DNA from: Stappia stellulata DSM 5886
GTDB taxonomy: Bacteria > Pseudomonadota > Alphaproteobacteria > Rhizobiales > Stappiaceae
Assembly (NCBI RefSeq): GCF_000423705.1
Contig: NZ_KE384082.1
Coordinates: 62,001-126,000, forward strand
Length of the DNA stretch: 64,000 nt
Reading direction: 5' to 3'
Below are positions 53,967 through 63,955 of this stretch, in pieces. Under the pieces are notes generated by a model. It saw only the letters and a list, made by a program, of their open reading frames with translations. It searched no databases and was not told the DNA's origin. Each line of letters begins with the position of its first letter. Positions within the stretch are counted from its first letter, which is position 1. A program made the position numbers and the translations under genes.

Positions 53967-55418
53967 ATGGTGAGTGGACGCCAGACCCTCGGGTCCATCG
54001 AACGCACGCTCAACGACCTGCGTGGCGAAGAATCGCGGCTGAAACGGCGGGTCGAGCAGTCGATGCGCGAGCTCAACGACATGCGTGCGCAGGAACTGGA
54101 AGCCTACCGCGAGCTTGCCCGTTTCCGGGCACGGGACGGGAGCGACCGCGCCTTCGGCCAGCGCATCGACAAGGACGAGGCCAGGGCGCGTCACCATCTG
54201 GAACAGCGCGAACTTGCGCTTTCCGCCCTGCGTGCGGAACGCGAGACGCTCGAAAGCGACATCGCCGATGCCACAGAGGAACGCCGGCGCCTGACCCGCG
54301 AACGCGACGCGGCCAGCGACCGGCTGGACGGCATTCTGGAGGATGTCGACGCGCGGCTCGAGGCCGACCCCGCCTTCCAGGCACAGCAGCAGGCCGTCGA
54401 GGCCGCGCGCGCCATGGCAGCCGCCGCCCGCAACAAGGCGGACCAGGCCAAGGCCGACCGCGCCGAAAAGGGCGCGGACTACGAGAGCGATCCGTTGTTC
54501 CTCTATCTGTGGCAGCGCGGGTTTGCGACACCGGACTATGCCTCGCGCGGGATCGTGCGCATGCTCGACCGCTGGGTCGCGGGGCTGGTGCGCTATTCCG
54601 AGGCGCGTCCGAACTACGCCATGCTGGTGGAGATCCCGGAACGCCTGGACGCCTATGCGGGCGACAGGGAGGCGGAGGTCGAGATCGAAATGACAAGACT
54701 TGGCGCGCTCTCCCGCCAGGCGGCGGCCGAGATCGCGGGCGAGGATCTCGCCGCCACCATCGAGGCGGCCGAGACCGCGATCGAGGATCTGACAGCCCAG
54801 CTGGAGAGGCTTGAAACCGCGCTTCGCGAGCTGGCGCCGCGCGAAGAGCGTCTCCATGCCGGCGAGGACGAGGACTACAAATCCGCCGAAGAAGCGTTGC
54901 TACGCTCGCTGCGCTCCGAGGAACTCGCCACGCTTTGGAAGGAAGCGCGGGCCACGCCCTCGCCGCAGGACGAGCGCATCGTCCGCCGCCTGCAGGATCT
55001 CGACGCCACAATCGCGCGGACGACAGATGAGATCGAGGCGGACCAACGCGATCTGCGCAGCCTCGCCGGGCGCCGCGACGAACTCGCCAAGGTCGCGCGG
55101 CGCTTCCGCTCCAAACGCTACGACACCTGGGATTCCACCTTCGACGACGACAGCCTGACCGGTGTTCTTCTGGGTGAGCTTGCCAAGGGTGCCCTGTCCG
55201 GCGCCGACTACTGGACGCGCGCCGAGAAGTCCCGCCGCCGCCGCAAGCGTCACGGCCGCGATGTCGGTTTTCCCGGCGGCATCGGCCTGCCCGGCTCGAT
55301 GGGCGGAACGTTTCCCGGATCGGACGGCGGTTTCGGCGGCGGCGGTTTCGGCGGCGGCGGCTTCGGCAGCGGAGACAGTTTCGGCGGTGGCGACTTCAAG
55401 ACCGGCGATACGTTCTAA
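53967..55418 (+). CDS. Coiled-coil protein with glycine-rich tail, third gene of the operon
   Basis: The 483-residue protein is a long series of coiled coils (SIERTLNDLRGEESRLKRRV, then LSALRAERETLESDIADATE; and later DLTAQLERLETALRELAPRE). A central block with DPLFLYLWQRGFATPDYASRG is more globular. The C-terminal 61 residues switch to a basic run (RRRRKRHGRD) and a low-complexity Gly/Phe/Asp tail with repeated GGGGF units. No signal or membrane helix is present. It begins 22 bases after the membrane protein gene. No family is recognised. Confidence 0.72.
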   Translation: MVSGRQTLGSIERTLNDLRGEESRLKRRVEQSMRELNDMRAQELEAYRELARFRARDGSDRAFGQRIDKDEARARHHLEQRELALSALRAERETLESDIADATEERRRLTRERDAASDRLDGILEDVDARLEADPAFQAQQQAVEAARAMAAAARNKADQAKADRAEKGADYESDPLFLYLWQRGFATPDYASRGIVRMLDRWVAGLVRYSEARPNYAMLVEIPERLDAYAGDREAEVEIEMTRLGALSRQAAAEIAGEDLAATIEAAETAIEDLTAQLERLETALRELAPREERLHAGEDEDYKSAEEALLRSLRSEELATLWKEARATPSPQDERIVRRLQDLDATIARTTDEIEADQRDLRSLAGRRDELAKVARRFRSKRYDTWDSTFDDDSLTGVLLGELAKGALSGADYWTRAEKSRRRRKRHGRDVGFPGGIGLPGSMGGTFPGSDGGFGGGGFGGGGFGSGDSFGGGDFKTGDTF

Positions 55419-55478
55419 AAACCGCCCCGGACCGCGCCGGGTTCGCCCCTTCTCAGGGGCCAGATTGCGAGCAATGCC

Positions 55479-55985
55479 ATGACGACACCCGAGACCTGCC
55501 AGACCTTCGCCCGATACAACACCTGGATGAACGGCAAACTCTATGCCGCCTGCGCCGATCTCGACGACGCCACGCGCAAGGCCGACCGCGGCGCCTACTT
55601 CAAGTCGCTGCACGGCACGCTGGACCACATTCTGCTGGGCGACCGGATCTGGATGAACCGCTTCACCGGAAATGACTATCCGCGCACCGCCATCGGCACG
55701 CATCTGTTTTCCGACTTCGAGGCGCTTGCCGCCGCGCGCCGCGCCATGGACGCGGAAATCGAGGTCTTCGCGACGGGGCTGACGCCGGACTGGCTGGCGC
55801 GACCGCTCATCTGGACGAGCGGGCTCGACGGCACGACGCGATCACAGCCCGGGTGGCTTCTGGTCTCGCATCTGTTCAATCACCAGACCCATCACAGGGG
55901 CCAGGCAACCACGTTGTTGTCGCAATTGGGCGTTGACATCGGAAGCACCGATTTGCCCTGGTTGCCGCAAGTCGACCACAGCTGA
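55479..55985 (+). CDS. DinB family protein
   Basis: The 168-residue four-helix-bundle protein has the metal-ligand histidines of the DinB/YfiT group: GTLDHILLGDRIWMNRF (about residue 49) and LFNHQTHHRGQATTLL (about residues 135-140). Members are metal-dependent thiol or nucleophile transferases and hydrolases of mostly unknown substrate. The start ATG at 55479 is 60 bases after the three-gene operon and may be a separate unit. Confidence 0.92.
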   Translation: MTTPETCQTFARYNTWMNGKLYAACADLDDATRKADRGAYFKSLHGTLDHILLGDRIWMNRFTGNDYPRTAIGTHLFSDFEALAAARRAMDAEIEVFATGLTPDWLARPLIWTSGLDGTTRSQPGWLLVSHLFNHQTHHRGQATTLLSQLGVDIGSTDLPWLPQVDHS

Positions 55986-56107
55986 GAAAACGGCCGCACA
56001 ATCGGTTTTTTAACCTTGACCTTGCATCCTTGGCCAAGGCCTATTCGCGACATTCGCTCCGGACTGTGCCTCCTCGGGAGGAACATTTTCGCAAGGAACC
56101 GCCTGAA

Positions 56108-56599
56108 ATGCTGATCCGCCTGACCGTTCTGCTTGCCGCTGCCCTGGCTCTTGCCGCCTGCCAGTCCGGACGCAGGAACACCGCGCCGGCCGCACCGCAA
56201 GCCGACGTGCTGACCGTGACCGCCGGCGCCCAGTCGGTCAACGTGCGCGCCGATCCCGAGACGATCCGCCGGAGCATCGTGGCGAGCGCCACCGAGCGCG
56301 GCACGCCGATTGCGCAGAACCAGCCGAACATGGTGGTTCTGGAACGCACGGTAAGGGAAGCCAACCCGGCGCTCGACGCCGAATTCGGCCCCTCCGACAA
56401 TGGCGAACGCAAGTTCCGCATTCGCGTGCGCTTCCAGGGCACACGCTGCGACACGCTCGTGGTGCAGGATGTCTTCGTGGTCAACAACGCCGGCACCGCG
56501 CTGGAGCAGGTCTTCGCCCTGACCCAGCCGCAGTACAATCCGCGCCAGAGCCTCATCGGGCTGAAGGCGAAGTCGGAACGCTCGGGCGGCTGCGCCTGA
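56108..56599 (+). CDS. Lipoprotein of unknown function
   Basis: The 163-residue product has a lipobox (ALALAACQSG, Cys at about residue 18) and so should be anchored to a membrane after export. The mature part has a long polar stretch with conserved-looking SVNVRADPETIRRSIVASATERG and FRIRVRFQGTRCDTLVVQDV; two late cysteines (TRCDTL and GGCA) may pair. AAGGA precedes the ATG. No family is recognised. Confidence 0.72.
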   Translation: MLIRLTVLLAAALALAACQSGRRNTAPAAPQADVLTVTAGAQSVNVRADPETIRRSIVASATERGTPIAQNQPNMVVLERTVREANPALDAEFGPSDNGERKFRIRVRFQGTRCDTLVVQDVFVVNNAGTALEQVFALTQPQYNPRQSLIGLKAKSERSGGCA

Positions 56600-56725
56600 C
56601 GGCAAGGCTCCCGAACCGCCACGATGTGACGGCGTGACGCGAAGGCGATTGCACTGGCGACGGGAGTGCGCTCTTCTCCCGTTTCCCAGGGCGCGGTTCG
56701 CGTCCGCAACCTGCCTGATTCGACC

Positions 56726-57343
56726 ATGCCCTCGATCTACGACCTGAAGAGCCGCTTCCAGGGCCTGCTGCGCCCCACCGTCGCCCGACTGGCGCATGCC
56801 GGCGTCACCGCGAACCAGGTGACGCTTGCCGCCGTCGTTCTGTCGGTTGCCGGCGGCGCGGCGCTCGCGCTCGCTCCCGGACACCCGCTGCCGCTGATCC
56901 TTCTCCCCCTGATTCTGTTCCTGCGCATGGCGCTCAACGCCGTCGACGGGATGCTCGCGCGCGAGCACGACCAGAAATCCAGCCTCGGCGCCGTGCTCAA
57001 CGAGCTTGGCGACGTCGTCTCCGACATCGCGCTCTATCTTCCCTTCGCACTGCTGCCCGGTGTCGCGAGCTGGCTGCCGGTCGCCATCTGCCTGCTTGCC
57101 GTGATCGGCGAGATGACCGGCGTCGTCGGGATCCAGATCGGCGCATCCCGCCGCTATGACGGGCCCATGGGCAAGAGCGACCGCGCGGTGGTGTTCGGCA
57201 CGCTGGGGCTGTTCGTCGGCTTCGCCCTGATCGGTCCGGGCGCGGTCGACATCGTGCTGGGCATCACGGCGCTTCTTGGCGGGGTGACCATCATCAACCG
57301 GGCGCGGCAGGCGCTTGCAGAAACAAAAGAGCCCCGCACATGA
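56726..57343 (+). CDS. CDP-alcohol phosphatidyltransferase (YnbA-like)
   Basis: This 205-residue membrane enzyme has the CDP-alcohol transferase motif in AVDGMLAREHDQKSSLGAV followed by LGDVVSD, with all four acidic residues intact. It should transfer a phosphatidyl group from CDP-diacylglycerol to an unknown alcohol. The gene overlaps the next one by four bases (ATGA), and the following CdsA-like, acyltransferase and membrane genes are on the same transcript. The same pairing occurs in E. coli ynbA-ynbB. Confidence 0.85.
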   Translation: MPSIYDLKSRFQGLLRPTVARLAHAGVTANQVTLAAVVLSVAGGAALALAPGHPLPLILLPLILFLRMALNAVDGMLAREHDQKSSLGAVLNELGDVVSDIALYLPFALLPGVASWLPVAICLLAVIGEMTGVVGIQIGASRRYDGPMGKSDRAVVFGTLGLFVGFALIGPGAVDIVLGITALLGGVTIINRARQALAETKEPRT

Positions 57344-58284
57344 CCCTTTTGCCGATCCACATGGCGATTGCCGGGATCTGGGGACTGCTGATCGTTGCCA
57401 GCCTCATCGTCTTTGCCCTGACCCGGCGTCAGCCCGCAACCGACCATTCCGAACTCGTCCAGCGCACCACGAGCTGGTGGGCCATGATCGCGGTCTTTAC
57501 CGCCGCCTTCCTGCTCAGCCGCACCTTCTCCATCGTGATCTTCGCGCTCGTCAGCTTCCTTGCCTTCAAGGAGTATCTGTCGATGATCCCGACGCGCCGG
57601 GCCGACCGGCGGGTGCTGTTCTTCGCCTATCTGGCGATCCCGGTGCAGTACTATTGGGTCGGAGCCGAATGGTACGGCATGTTCGCGGTGTTCATTCCCG
57701 TCTACATGTTTCTGTTCCTGCCCTTCGTCATGCTCCTGTCCCAGCAAACGGAGGGCTTCCTGAAAGCCGTCGGCACCTTGAACTGGGGGCTGATGCTTTG
57801 CGTCTTCTCCATCAGCCACGCCGCCTTCCTCTTGGTGCTGCCGGTGGACGGACCGGGCTCGATCGGCGGGACGGCCGCCTCCGGAGCGGGCCTGCTGCTG
57901 TTTCTCGTGTTCCTCACGCAATTCAACGACGTCGCGCAATACACCTGGGGCAAGCTCTTCGGGAAGACCAAGATCGTGCCGCAGGTCAGCCCCAAGAAGA
58001 CCTGGGAAGGGTTTTTGGGCGGGATGCTGACGACCACGGTGCTTGCCGTGCTCGTCGCGCCGCTGGTCACCCCGTTCGACGCCCTGCATGCGGGCCTCGC
58101 GGGTGCGATGATCGCGGGCGCGGGCTTCATCGGCGATGTCACCGTGTCGGCGGTCAAACGCGACCTCGGCGTCAAGGACACCGGCGCGCTGATCCCGGGC
58201 CACGGCGGCATCATGGACCGGATCGACAGCCTGACCTTCACGGCGCCGCTGTTCTTTCACTTCACCCGCTATCTCTACACCTGA
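57340..58284 (+). CDS. CdsA-family phosphatidate cytidylyltransferase (YnbB-like)
   Basis: The 314-residue protein has about eight membrane segments and the CdsA signature near the C-terminus, VSPKKTWEGFLGGM and then VKRDLGVKDTGALIPGHGGIMDRIDSLTF. It should make CDP-diacylglycerol, which the upstream transferase consumes. It is probably not the housekeeping CdsA because it is embedded in this four-gene unit. The start overlaps the upstream stop. Confidence 0.88.
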   Translation: MTLLPIHMAIAGIWGLLIVASLIVFALTRRQPATDHSELVQRTTSWWAMIAVFTAAFLLSRTFSIVIFALVSFLAFKEYLSMIPTRRADRRVLFFAYLAIPVQYYWVGAEWYGMFAVFIPVYMFLFLPFVMLLSQQTEGFLKAVGTLNWGLMLCVFSISHAAFLLVLPVDGPGSIGGTAASGAGLLLFLVFLTQFNDVAQYTWGKLFGKTKIVPQVSPKKTWEGFLGGMLTTTVLAVLVAPLVTPFDALHAGLAGAMIAGAGFIGDVTVSAVKRDLGVKDTGALIPGHGGIMDRIDSLTFTAPLFFHFTRYLYT

Positions 58285-58293
58285 GCGGCCATC

Positions 58294-58932
58294 ATGACCC
58301 GCGCCCTCCAGCTTCTGTTCTTCATTCTCGTGCGGATCGTCGTCACCTTCGTTCTCGGGCTGAACGTGCGCCGCCGGGAATTGTTGCCGACAAGCGGCCC
58401 GGCGATCCTCGTAGCCAATCACAACAGCCATCTCGACACGATGGTGATGATGAGCCTGCTGCCGCTCAAGCAGCTCTCTACCCTGCGACCGGTGGCGGCG
58501 GCCGACTATTTCCTCAAGACCCGCGCCATGGCGTGGTTCTCGCTCAACATCCTGCGCATCATTCCGATCGAGCGAAACCGGGGCGCGCGGCGCGCGGATC
58601 CGCTCGCCGCCTGTCACGAAGCGCTGAGAAACGGCGAGATCCTGATCCTCTTTCCCGAAGGCAGCCGGGGCGCACCGGAAGAAATGACGGCGCTGAAAAA
58701 GGGGATCGCCCATCTGGCGGAAAAGAACCCGTCTGTCCCCGTGATCCCGGTCTTCACCCATGGGCTCGGCAAGTCGCTCCCCAAGGGCTCGTTCCTGCTG
58801 GTTCCCTTCTTTTGCGACATCTTCGTCGGCAAGCCGATCTCCTGGCCGGGCGCGCGCGACACATTCATGGCGACCCTGACGGCCCGCTTTGCTGCCCTTT
58901 CGACGGAGAAAGACTTTGCCCCCTGGGAATAG
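58294..58932 (+). CDS. 1-acylglycerol-3-phosphate acyltransferase (PlsC family)
   Basis: This 212-residue protein has the acyltransferase HxxxxD motif in LVANHNSHLDTMVMM (about residue 51) and the substrate-binding FPEGSRGAPE (about residue 125). It should make phosphatidic acid from lysophosphatidic acid, feeding the CdsA-like enzyme encoded upstream. It begins nine bases after that gene. The hydrophobic N-terminal helix anchors it in the membrane. Confidence 0.92.
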   Translation: MTRALQLLFFILVRIVVTFVLGLNVRRRELLPTSGPAILVANHNSHLDTMVMMSLLPLKQLSTLRPVAAADYFLKTRAMAWFSLNILRIIPIERNRGARRADPLAACHEALRNGEILILFPEGSRGAPEEMTALKKGIAHLAEKNPSVPVIPVFTHGLGKSLPKGSFLLVPFFCDIFVGKPISWPGARDTFMATLTARFAALSTEKDFAPWE

Positions 58933-59467
58933 GCGCGCCTTCACGTTCGCCGCCATCTGGGGCTTCGCGGAAGCCACGGTGTTCTTCACCGTTCCGGACG
59001 TGCTGCTGACATTTATCGCGCAGACGTCGCTGCGCCGCGCGCTGCTGGCCAGCCTGTTCACCGCCTTGGCCGCCTGCATCGGCGGAGCGGTGCTCTATGC
59101 GCTGGCGCTTGAGCGTCCCGACCTCGCCCACACGCTTCTGATCACCGTTCCCGGGATTTTCCCGGACCTCATCACCCGCGCGGGCGCCCTTCTGGACAAT
59201 GGACTTCTCCCGGGACTTGTCGAGGGGTCGCTGACCGGCGTGCCCTACAAGATCTTCGCGGTCGAGACCGCGCGGAACGGAACGCCGTTTGCGCTCTTCC
59301 TGCTGGCGAGCCTGCCGGCGCGCCTGCTTCGCCTCACGCTGTCCTGCCTAGCGAGCTGGCTGATCTTCGCCAAGCTGCTGTCGGGCGTCTCGCTGTGGAC
59401 CCGGCGCCTGTTGCTCGCCGCGTTCTGGATCGTCTTCTACGCCGCCTATTACGCAGGTCTGGAGTGA
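58916..59467 (+). CDS. Membrane protein of unknown function, end of the lipid operon
   Basis: A TTG at 58916 with GGAG upstream opens a 183-residue protein with four or five hydrophobic segments; it overlaps the acyltransferase gene by 17 bases. The stretch RRAFTFAAIWGFAEATVFF and the loop LVEGSLTGVPYKIFAVE recall the SNARE-associated/VTT-like group, but I cannot assign the family firmly. Co-translation with the phospholipid genes suggests a role in the same lipid. Confidence 0.65.
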   Translation: MPPGNRRAFTFAAIWGFAEATVFFTVPDVLLTFIAQTSLRRALLASLFTALAACIGGAVLYALALERPDLAHTLLITVPGIFPDLITRAGALLDNGLLPGLVEGSLTGVPYKIFAVETARNGTPFALFLLASLPARLLRLTLSCLASWLIFAKLLSGVSLWTRRLLLAAFWIVFYAAYYAGLE

Positions 59468-59482
59468 CGGGGGCTTCTCCCC

Positions 59483-62026
59483 TCAACTCGCCAGCACGTC
59501 CTTCACGACCGTTGCCAGCTGCTTCAGCGTGAAGGGCTTGGGCAGGAACGAGAACTTCTCGTTTTCCGGCAGGTTCTTCTCGAAGGCGTCTTCCGCGTAG
59601 CCGGACACGAAGATGATCTTCAGGTCCGGCTGGGTCTTGCGCAATTCACGAAGCAACGAAGGCCCGTCCATCTCCGGCATGACCACGTCGGAGACGACCA
59701 GATCGACCTCGCCGCCGGTCTCTTCCATGATCTCCAGCGCCTCGGCGCCGCTTGCCGCCTCATGCACGGTGTAGCCGCGCGACGACAGGGCGCGGGCCGC
59801 AAACGCGCGCACCGCTTCCTCGTCCTCGACGAGGAGAATGGTTGCCGACCCGGTGAGATCGGCGAGCTGCTGCTGCTCGACCGGCTTGACCTCGACCTGT
59901 TCGTTCTCGTCGCGCACGTGGCGGGGGAAGAAGATCCGGAAGGTGGTGCCCTCCCCGATCTCGCTTGTGCAGAAGATGAAGCCGCCCGTCTGCTTGACGA
60001 TGCCATAAACGGTCGACAGGCCGAGCCCCGTCCCCTTGCCCACGTCCTTGGTGGAGAAGAACGGCTCGAAGATCTTTTCCATCACCTCGGGCGTCATGCC
60101 CGTGCCGGTGTCCGACACCTCGATCAGCGTGTATTCGGCGGCGGGCATGCCGCGGGTGTTGTCATAGGTCTCCGACTGGTCCGCATCGACGTTGAGCGTG
60201 CGGATCGTCAACCGGCCCCCGTCGGGCATGGCGTCGCGGGCGTTCACCGCCAGATTGACGATGACCTGCTCAAGCTGGTTCAGGTCGGCCATGACCGGCC
60301 ACAGGTCGCGCCCGTGCACGACATTGAGCTCGACCTTTTCGCCCAGCAGCCGGTCGAGCAGGATCGAGAGATCGGCGAGCACGTCGTTGAGGGCGAGTTC
60401 CTTGGGGCGCAGCGTCTGGCGACGCGAGAAGGCAAGCAGCTGACGCACCAGACCGGCGGCCCGGTTGGCGTTCTGCTTGATGTTCATGATGTCCTGGAAG
60501 GACGGATCGCTCGGCCGGTGGCTGGCAAGCAGCAGATCGGAAAATCCGATGATCGCGGTCAGGACGTTGTTGAAATCATGCGCGACGCCGCCGGCAAGCT
60601 GGCCGATGGCTTGCATCTTCTGCCCCTGCGCGAACTGCGCCTCCAGGACCCGCTGCGCCGTCGTTTCCAGCACATAGACGATGGCGGCGTCGCCGTCGTC
60701 CTCGCCGTCGCGCACGGCCGACACATAGAAAGTGGCGGAGCGGCCGTCCTCGCGCTCGTCGAGACGCACGTCCACAGGCGGGATTTCGCTTTGCCCGTCG
60801 CCGGCCGCGGACAGCGCCACCGCCAGCGCCGGGCGGGCGCTCTCCGCCACCAGGTCGACCAGTTTCGCCGCGCCGTTGCCGCCATCCGCCGCGCCGAAGG
60901 AGCGCACAAAAGGCGCATTGGTCTTGCGGATCGTGCCGTCGCGCGCCACCGAGGCAATCGCAATCGGCGTGTTGTTGAAGAAGCGGGCGAAACGGACCTC
61001 TGACGAGCGAAGCGCTTCCGAGGCATCTTCGCCCTTGGAGCGGTTGAGCACCAGAGAGCGGCTTTCGCCGGCGCGTCCCTTGGCGCCGAAGGGCACACGG
61101 TGGTGGATGCGCACCGGTATGCTGCGCCCGCTGCGCGCGACGAGGTCAAGGTCGAAGATCTCCGTCTTCACCTCGCCCGCCTGCCCGTTCATCGTCAGGA
61201 AGAGTTCCGCACCGTCGCCGCGAATGAAGTCGGCGAGCTTCAGCGCGCCGGCCTTGAAGGTGACGAGATCGTAACCGAGCCAGTCGGCAAGCGTCGCATT
61301 CAGATAAACGAGACGTCCCTCACCGTCGCAGGAGAAGAAACCCGCCGGCGCATGATCGAGGAAGTTGATGACGCGTTGCAGCTCCTGGAAGGAGGTTTCC
61401 TGCTCCGTGCGATCATGGCTGATGTCCGCCACCTGCCAGATCGTGCAGGACCGTGTCTTTTCGCCCTTGCCGCCGAGCGTCAGCGGGCGCACGCGGACCC
61501 GATACCAGCGCGGCGTCCCGTCCGACTGGCCAAGCGGATGGGGGAGACGGATCTCCTCCTCGCCGCCGCGGTTGTCCTCGGCCGCGCGCGCCAGATGGAA
61601 GATCGCGTCGGTCGCGGCCGGATCGAAGGAAAACACCCGTTCCACGCTGCGCACGTCGCTTTCCGCCTCTGCGCCGACGATTTCGGCATAGGCGGCATTG
61701 GCGTAAACGATGCGCCCGTCACGTTCGGTCACCAGCACGCCTTCGTCGAGCGTGTTGAGAAAGGCCGCCGGCACTGGGCTTGGCGTGGCGCGGACCGAGA
61801 AGCGGAGCAGGCCGATCGCCCCGGCAAACAACGAGAAGACCCCCACCACGGCCAGCATGCCGAGAAGCGCCAGCACATAGGGCTCCGCCTGTTCGCGCGA
61901 CATGAACGCGAGACCGGTGGCCGCGGCGACCAGCGCCAGGGCGAGCAGAATGAGAAGGCCGATGTTGCCGGAGCGCTCCGGCCGGTCAATCGCCGGCGAT
62001 CTCGAACTGGAATCCGTCTCGTTCAT
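59483..62026 (-). CDS. cckA: Hybrid histidine kinase CckA
   Basis: This 847-residue kinase controls the CtrA phosphorelay in alphaproteobacteria. Two membrane helices lie at about 20-75, then PAS domains, the phospho-acceptor His in [17 protein letters not shown] (about residue 480), an ATPase domain with [20 protein letters not shown] and a C-terminal receiver whose Asp lies in [16 protein letters not shown] chose the ATG at 62026 over a TTG two codons upstream. It lies next to flhB and fliR, all on the same strand. Confidence 0.93.
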   Translation of the reverse strand: MNETDSSSRSPAIDRPERSGNIGLLILLALALVAAATGLAFMSREQAEPYVLALLGMLAVVGVFSLFAGAIGLLRFSVRATPSPVPAAFLNTLDEGVLVTERDGRIVYANAAYAEIVGAEAESDVRSVERVFSFDPAATDAIFHLARAAEDNRGGEEEIRLPHPLGQSDGTPRWYRVRVRPLTLGGKGEKTRSCTIWQVADISHDRTEQETSFQELQRVINFLDHAPAGFFSCDGEGRLVYLNATLADWLGYDLVTFKAGALKLADFIRGDGAELFLTMNGQAGEVKTEIFDLDLVARSGRSIPVRIHHRVPFGAKGRAGESRSLVLNRSKGEDASEALRSSEVRFARFFNNTPIAIASVARDGTIRKTNAPFVRSFGAADGGNGAAKLVDLVAESARPALAVALSAAGDGQSEIPPVDVRLDEREDGRSATFYVSAVRDGEDDGDAAIVYVLETTAQRVLEAQFAQGQKMQAIGQLAGGVAHDFNNVLTAIIGFSDLLLASHRPSDPSFQDIMNIKQNANRAAGLVRQLLAFSRRQTLRPKELALNDVLADLSILLDRLLGEKVELNVVHGRDLWPVMADLNQLEQVIVNLAVNARDAMPDGGRLTIRTLNVDADQSETYDNTRGMPAAEYTLIEVSDTGTGMTPEVMEKIFEPFFSTKDVGKGTGLGLSTVYGIVKQTGGFIFCTSEIGEGTTFRIFFPRHVRDENEQVEVKPVEQQQLADLTGSATILLVEDEEAVRAFAARALSSRGYTVHEAASGAEALEIMEETGGEVDLVVSDVVMPEMDGPSLLRELRKTQPDLKIIFVSGYAEDAFEKNLPENEKFSFLPKPFTLKQLATVVKDVLAS

Positions 62027-62095
62027 CTTCAACCCCGCAAGGCGCTTCCCGCCCGCTCTCCCACATGTGTCCCCGCAGCAAGCGAGACGCCGCGC

Positions 62096-63172
62096 CTATC
62101 CGCGCCACGACCCCCGCTCCCGCATTCGATAAACGAAACCGATCACTTCTGCCACTGCGCGATACTGCTCTTCCGGCACTTCCTGGTCGATGTCTATCGT
62201 TGCGTGAAGCGCGCGGGCCAGCGGCGGGTTCTCGATCACCGGCACCTTGTTGTCCTTGGCGATCTCGCGAATCTTCAGCGCGACCTGGTCGATGCCCTTG
62301 GCAACGCAGATCGGTGCCTGCATGCCCTGCTCGTATCTGAGCGCGACCGCATAGTGCGTCGGGTTGGTGACCACGACCGTCGCGTCCGGAACGGCCGCCA
62401 TCATGCGCTTGCGTGAACGCTCCATACGCAACTGACGGATCTTGCCCTTGACCAGCGGGTCGCCCTCGGTCTGCTTGTATTCCTCCTTGACCTCATGCTG
62501 GGTCATCTTCTGTTTTTCGAACCACTTGTGACGCTGGTACATGTAGTCGACGCCGGCAACCACGGTCATCACCGCCAGGATCGCCGCGATAAGCTGAAGG
62601 ATCAACGCGCGGGTTTCCTCCAGAAGCACGCCGGGCTCGCGAAAGATCATCGTGTCGATTTCCGAACGATGCGGCCAAAGCACGGCGACCATCAGCCCGC
62701 TGACCACGGCGATCTTGACCAGACCCTTGGCGAAGTTGACGAGGCTTTCGGAGGAAAACAGCCGCTTGAATCCGGCGGCCGGGGAAATTTTGTTGAGCTT
62801 GGGCTTCATCCGCTCCGTCGACCAGACCAGACTGTGCTGGATCATGTTGCCGGCAAGCGCGGTGAACAGGAGAACCAGCAGCGGAAGCGCCAGAATCGCC
62901 GCGATGCGCGCACCCGTGCCCTTCCACAGCTCGGTCAGTCCGGGTCCGTCGACGGGTATCTCGTGGGCATGGACGAAATAGCCGCGCAAGGCGTCCTGCA
63001 GCGCGGCGGCGGCCCCCGGCGCCATGATCGCCACGACCAGACCCGTGCCCAGCATGGCGAACCAGGTGGAGACCTCCTGACTCTTGGCGACGTCGCCTTT
63101 CTTGAGGGCGTCATCCAGCTTCTTTTGCGTGGGGTCTTCTGTTTTTTCCGAATCGTCGTTTTGCTCGGCCAT
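62096..63172 (-). CDS. flhB: Flagellar export switch protein FlhB
   Basis: The 358-residue protein has four membrane helices in the N-terminal two-thirds and the self-cleavage motif NPTH in VVTNPTHYAVALRYEQG (about residue 266). It sets the change of export substrate from hook to filament. The N-terminus EKTEDPTQKKLDDALKKGDV is typical. It begins three bases after the fliR stop. Confidence 0.97.
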   Translation of the reverse strand: MAEQNDDSEKTEDPTQKKLDDALKKGDVAKSQEVSTWFAMLGTGLVVAIMAPGAAAALQDALRGYFVHAHEIPVDGPGLTELWKGTGARIAAILALPLLVLLFTALAGNMIQHSLVWSTERMKPKLNKISPAAGFKRLFSSESLVNFAKGLVKIAVVSGLMVAVLWPHRSEIDTMIFREPGVLLEETRALILQLIAAILAVMTVVAGVDYMYQRHKWFEKQKMTQHEVKEEYKQTEGDPLVKGKIRQLRMERSRKRMMAAVPDATVVVTNPTHYAVALRYEQGMQAPICVAKGIDQVALKIREIAKDNKVPVIENPPLARALHATIDIDQEVPEEQYRAVAEVIGFVYRMRERGSWRG

Positions 63173-63175
63173 GCC

Positions 63176-63949
63176 CTACCCCGCGATAAAACGGCCGAGC
63201 GCCGTTTCGAAGTGTCCGAGATACCACATCATCATCGTCACCAGCAGCGCGAAGAGCATCACGCCGCCAATGGCGATATTGAGCGGCATGGCGATGAAAA
63301 AGATCTGCATCTGCGGCATCAGCTTGTTGAGCAGCCCGAGGCCAAAATAAAACACCAGCCCGACCACGATGAAGGGGGCGGACAGACGGATCGCAATCGA
63401 GAAAATGTCGGCGACCAGCATCGTCGCCATTTCCGCGAGATCCCCGACGGGCAGCCCGCTGCCCGGCGGAAACAGCTGGAAACTGTCGTGCATCGCGGCG
63501 ATCACCAGGAAATGCAGGTCGAAGGAGAAGATCAGCGTGATCCCGAGCAGGCTCAGGAACGAGCCGATCACCGCCCCCTGCTGTCCGTCCATGGTCGGGT
63601 CGGTCGCCATGGCGAAGGCGAGACCGGACTGGCTGGCGATGATCATTCCGGCGATCGACAGCGTATAGGTGATGAGGCGCGCGCCGAGGCCGATGAAAAA
63701 GCCGATCACGAACTCCGTCGCGAGCAGCATGATGACGCGGGCCAGCGGCGCGGTCGCATCGACCGCGTAAAGCGGCGCCATCAGCGGATAGAACACCAGC
63801 GTAAGCAGCAGGGCGAGGGCAAGGCGCACGCGCGGCGAGATCGAGCCCTCTCCAAGCGCCGGCATCAGCATCATCATCGTGCCGATGCGCGCAAACAGCA
63901 GCATGAAGAGCAACGCGACCTGCGGCAGCAGCGAGACGTCGAGGGTCAT
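63176..63949 (-). CDS. fliR: Flagellar export protein FliR
   Basis: This 257-residue membrane protein of the flagellar export gate has about six hydrophobic segments and the conserved FFIGLGARLITYTLSIAGMI and LLNKLMPQMQIFFIAMPLNI regions. It forms a complex with FliP and FliQ. It is directly followed by flhB and preceded by the end of a small gene, probably fliQ. Confidence 0.96.
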   Translation of the reverse strand: MTLDVSLLPQVALLFMLLFARIGTMMMLMPALGEGSISPRVRLALALLLTLVFYPLMAPLYAVDATAPLARVIMLLATEFVIGFFIGLGARLITYTLSIAGMIIASQSGLAFAMATDPTMDGQQGAVIGSFLSLLGITLIFSFDLHFLVIAAMHDSFQLFPPGSGLPVGDLAEMATMLVADIFSIAIRLSAPFIVVGLVFYFGLGLLNKLMPQMQIFFIAMPLNIAIGGVMLFALLVTMMMWYLGHFETALGRFIAG

Positions 63950-63955
63950 CGCAGG

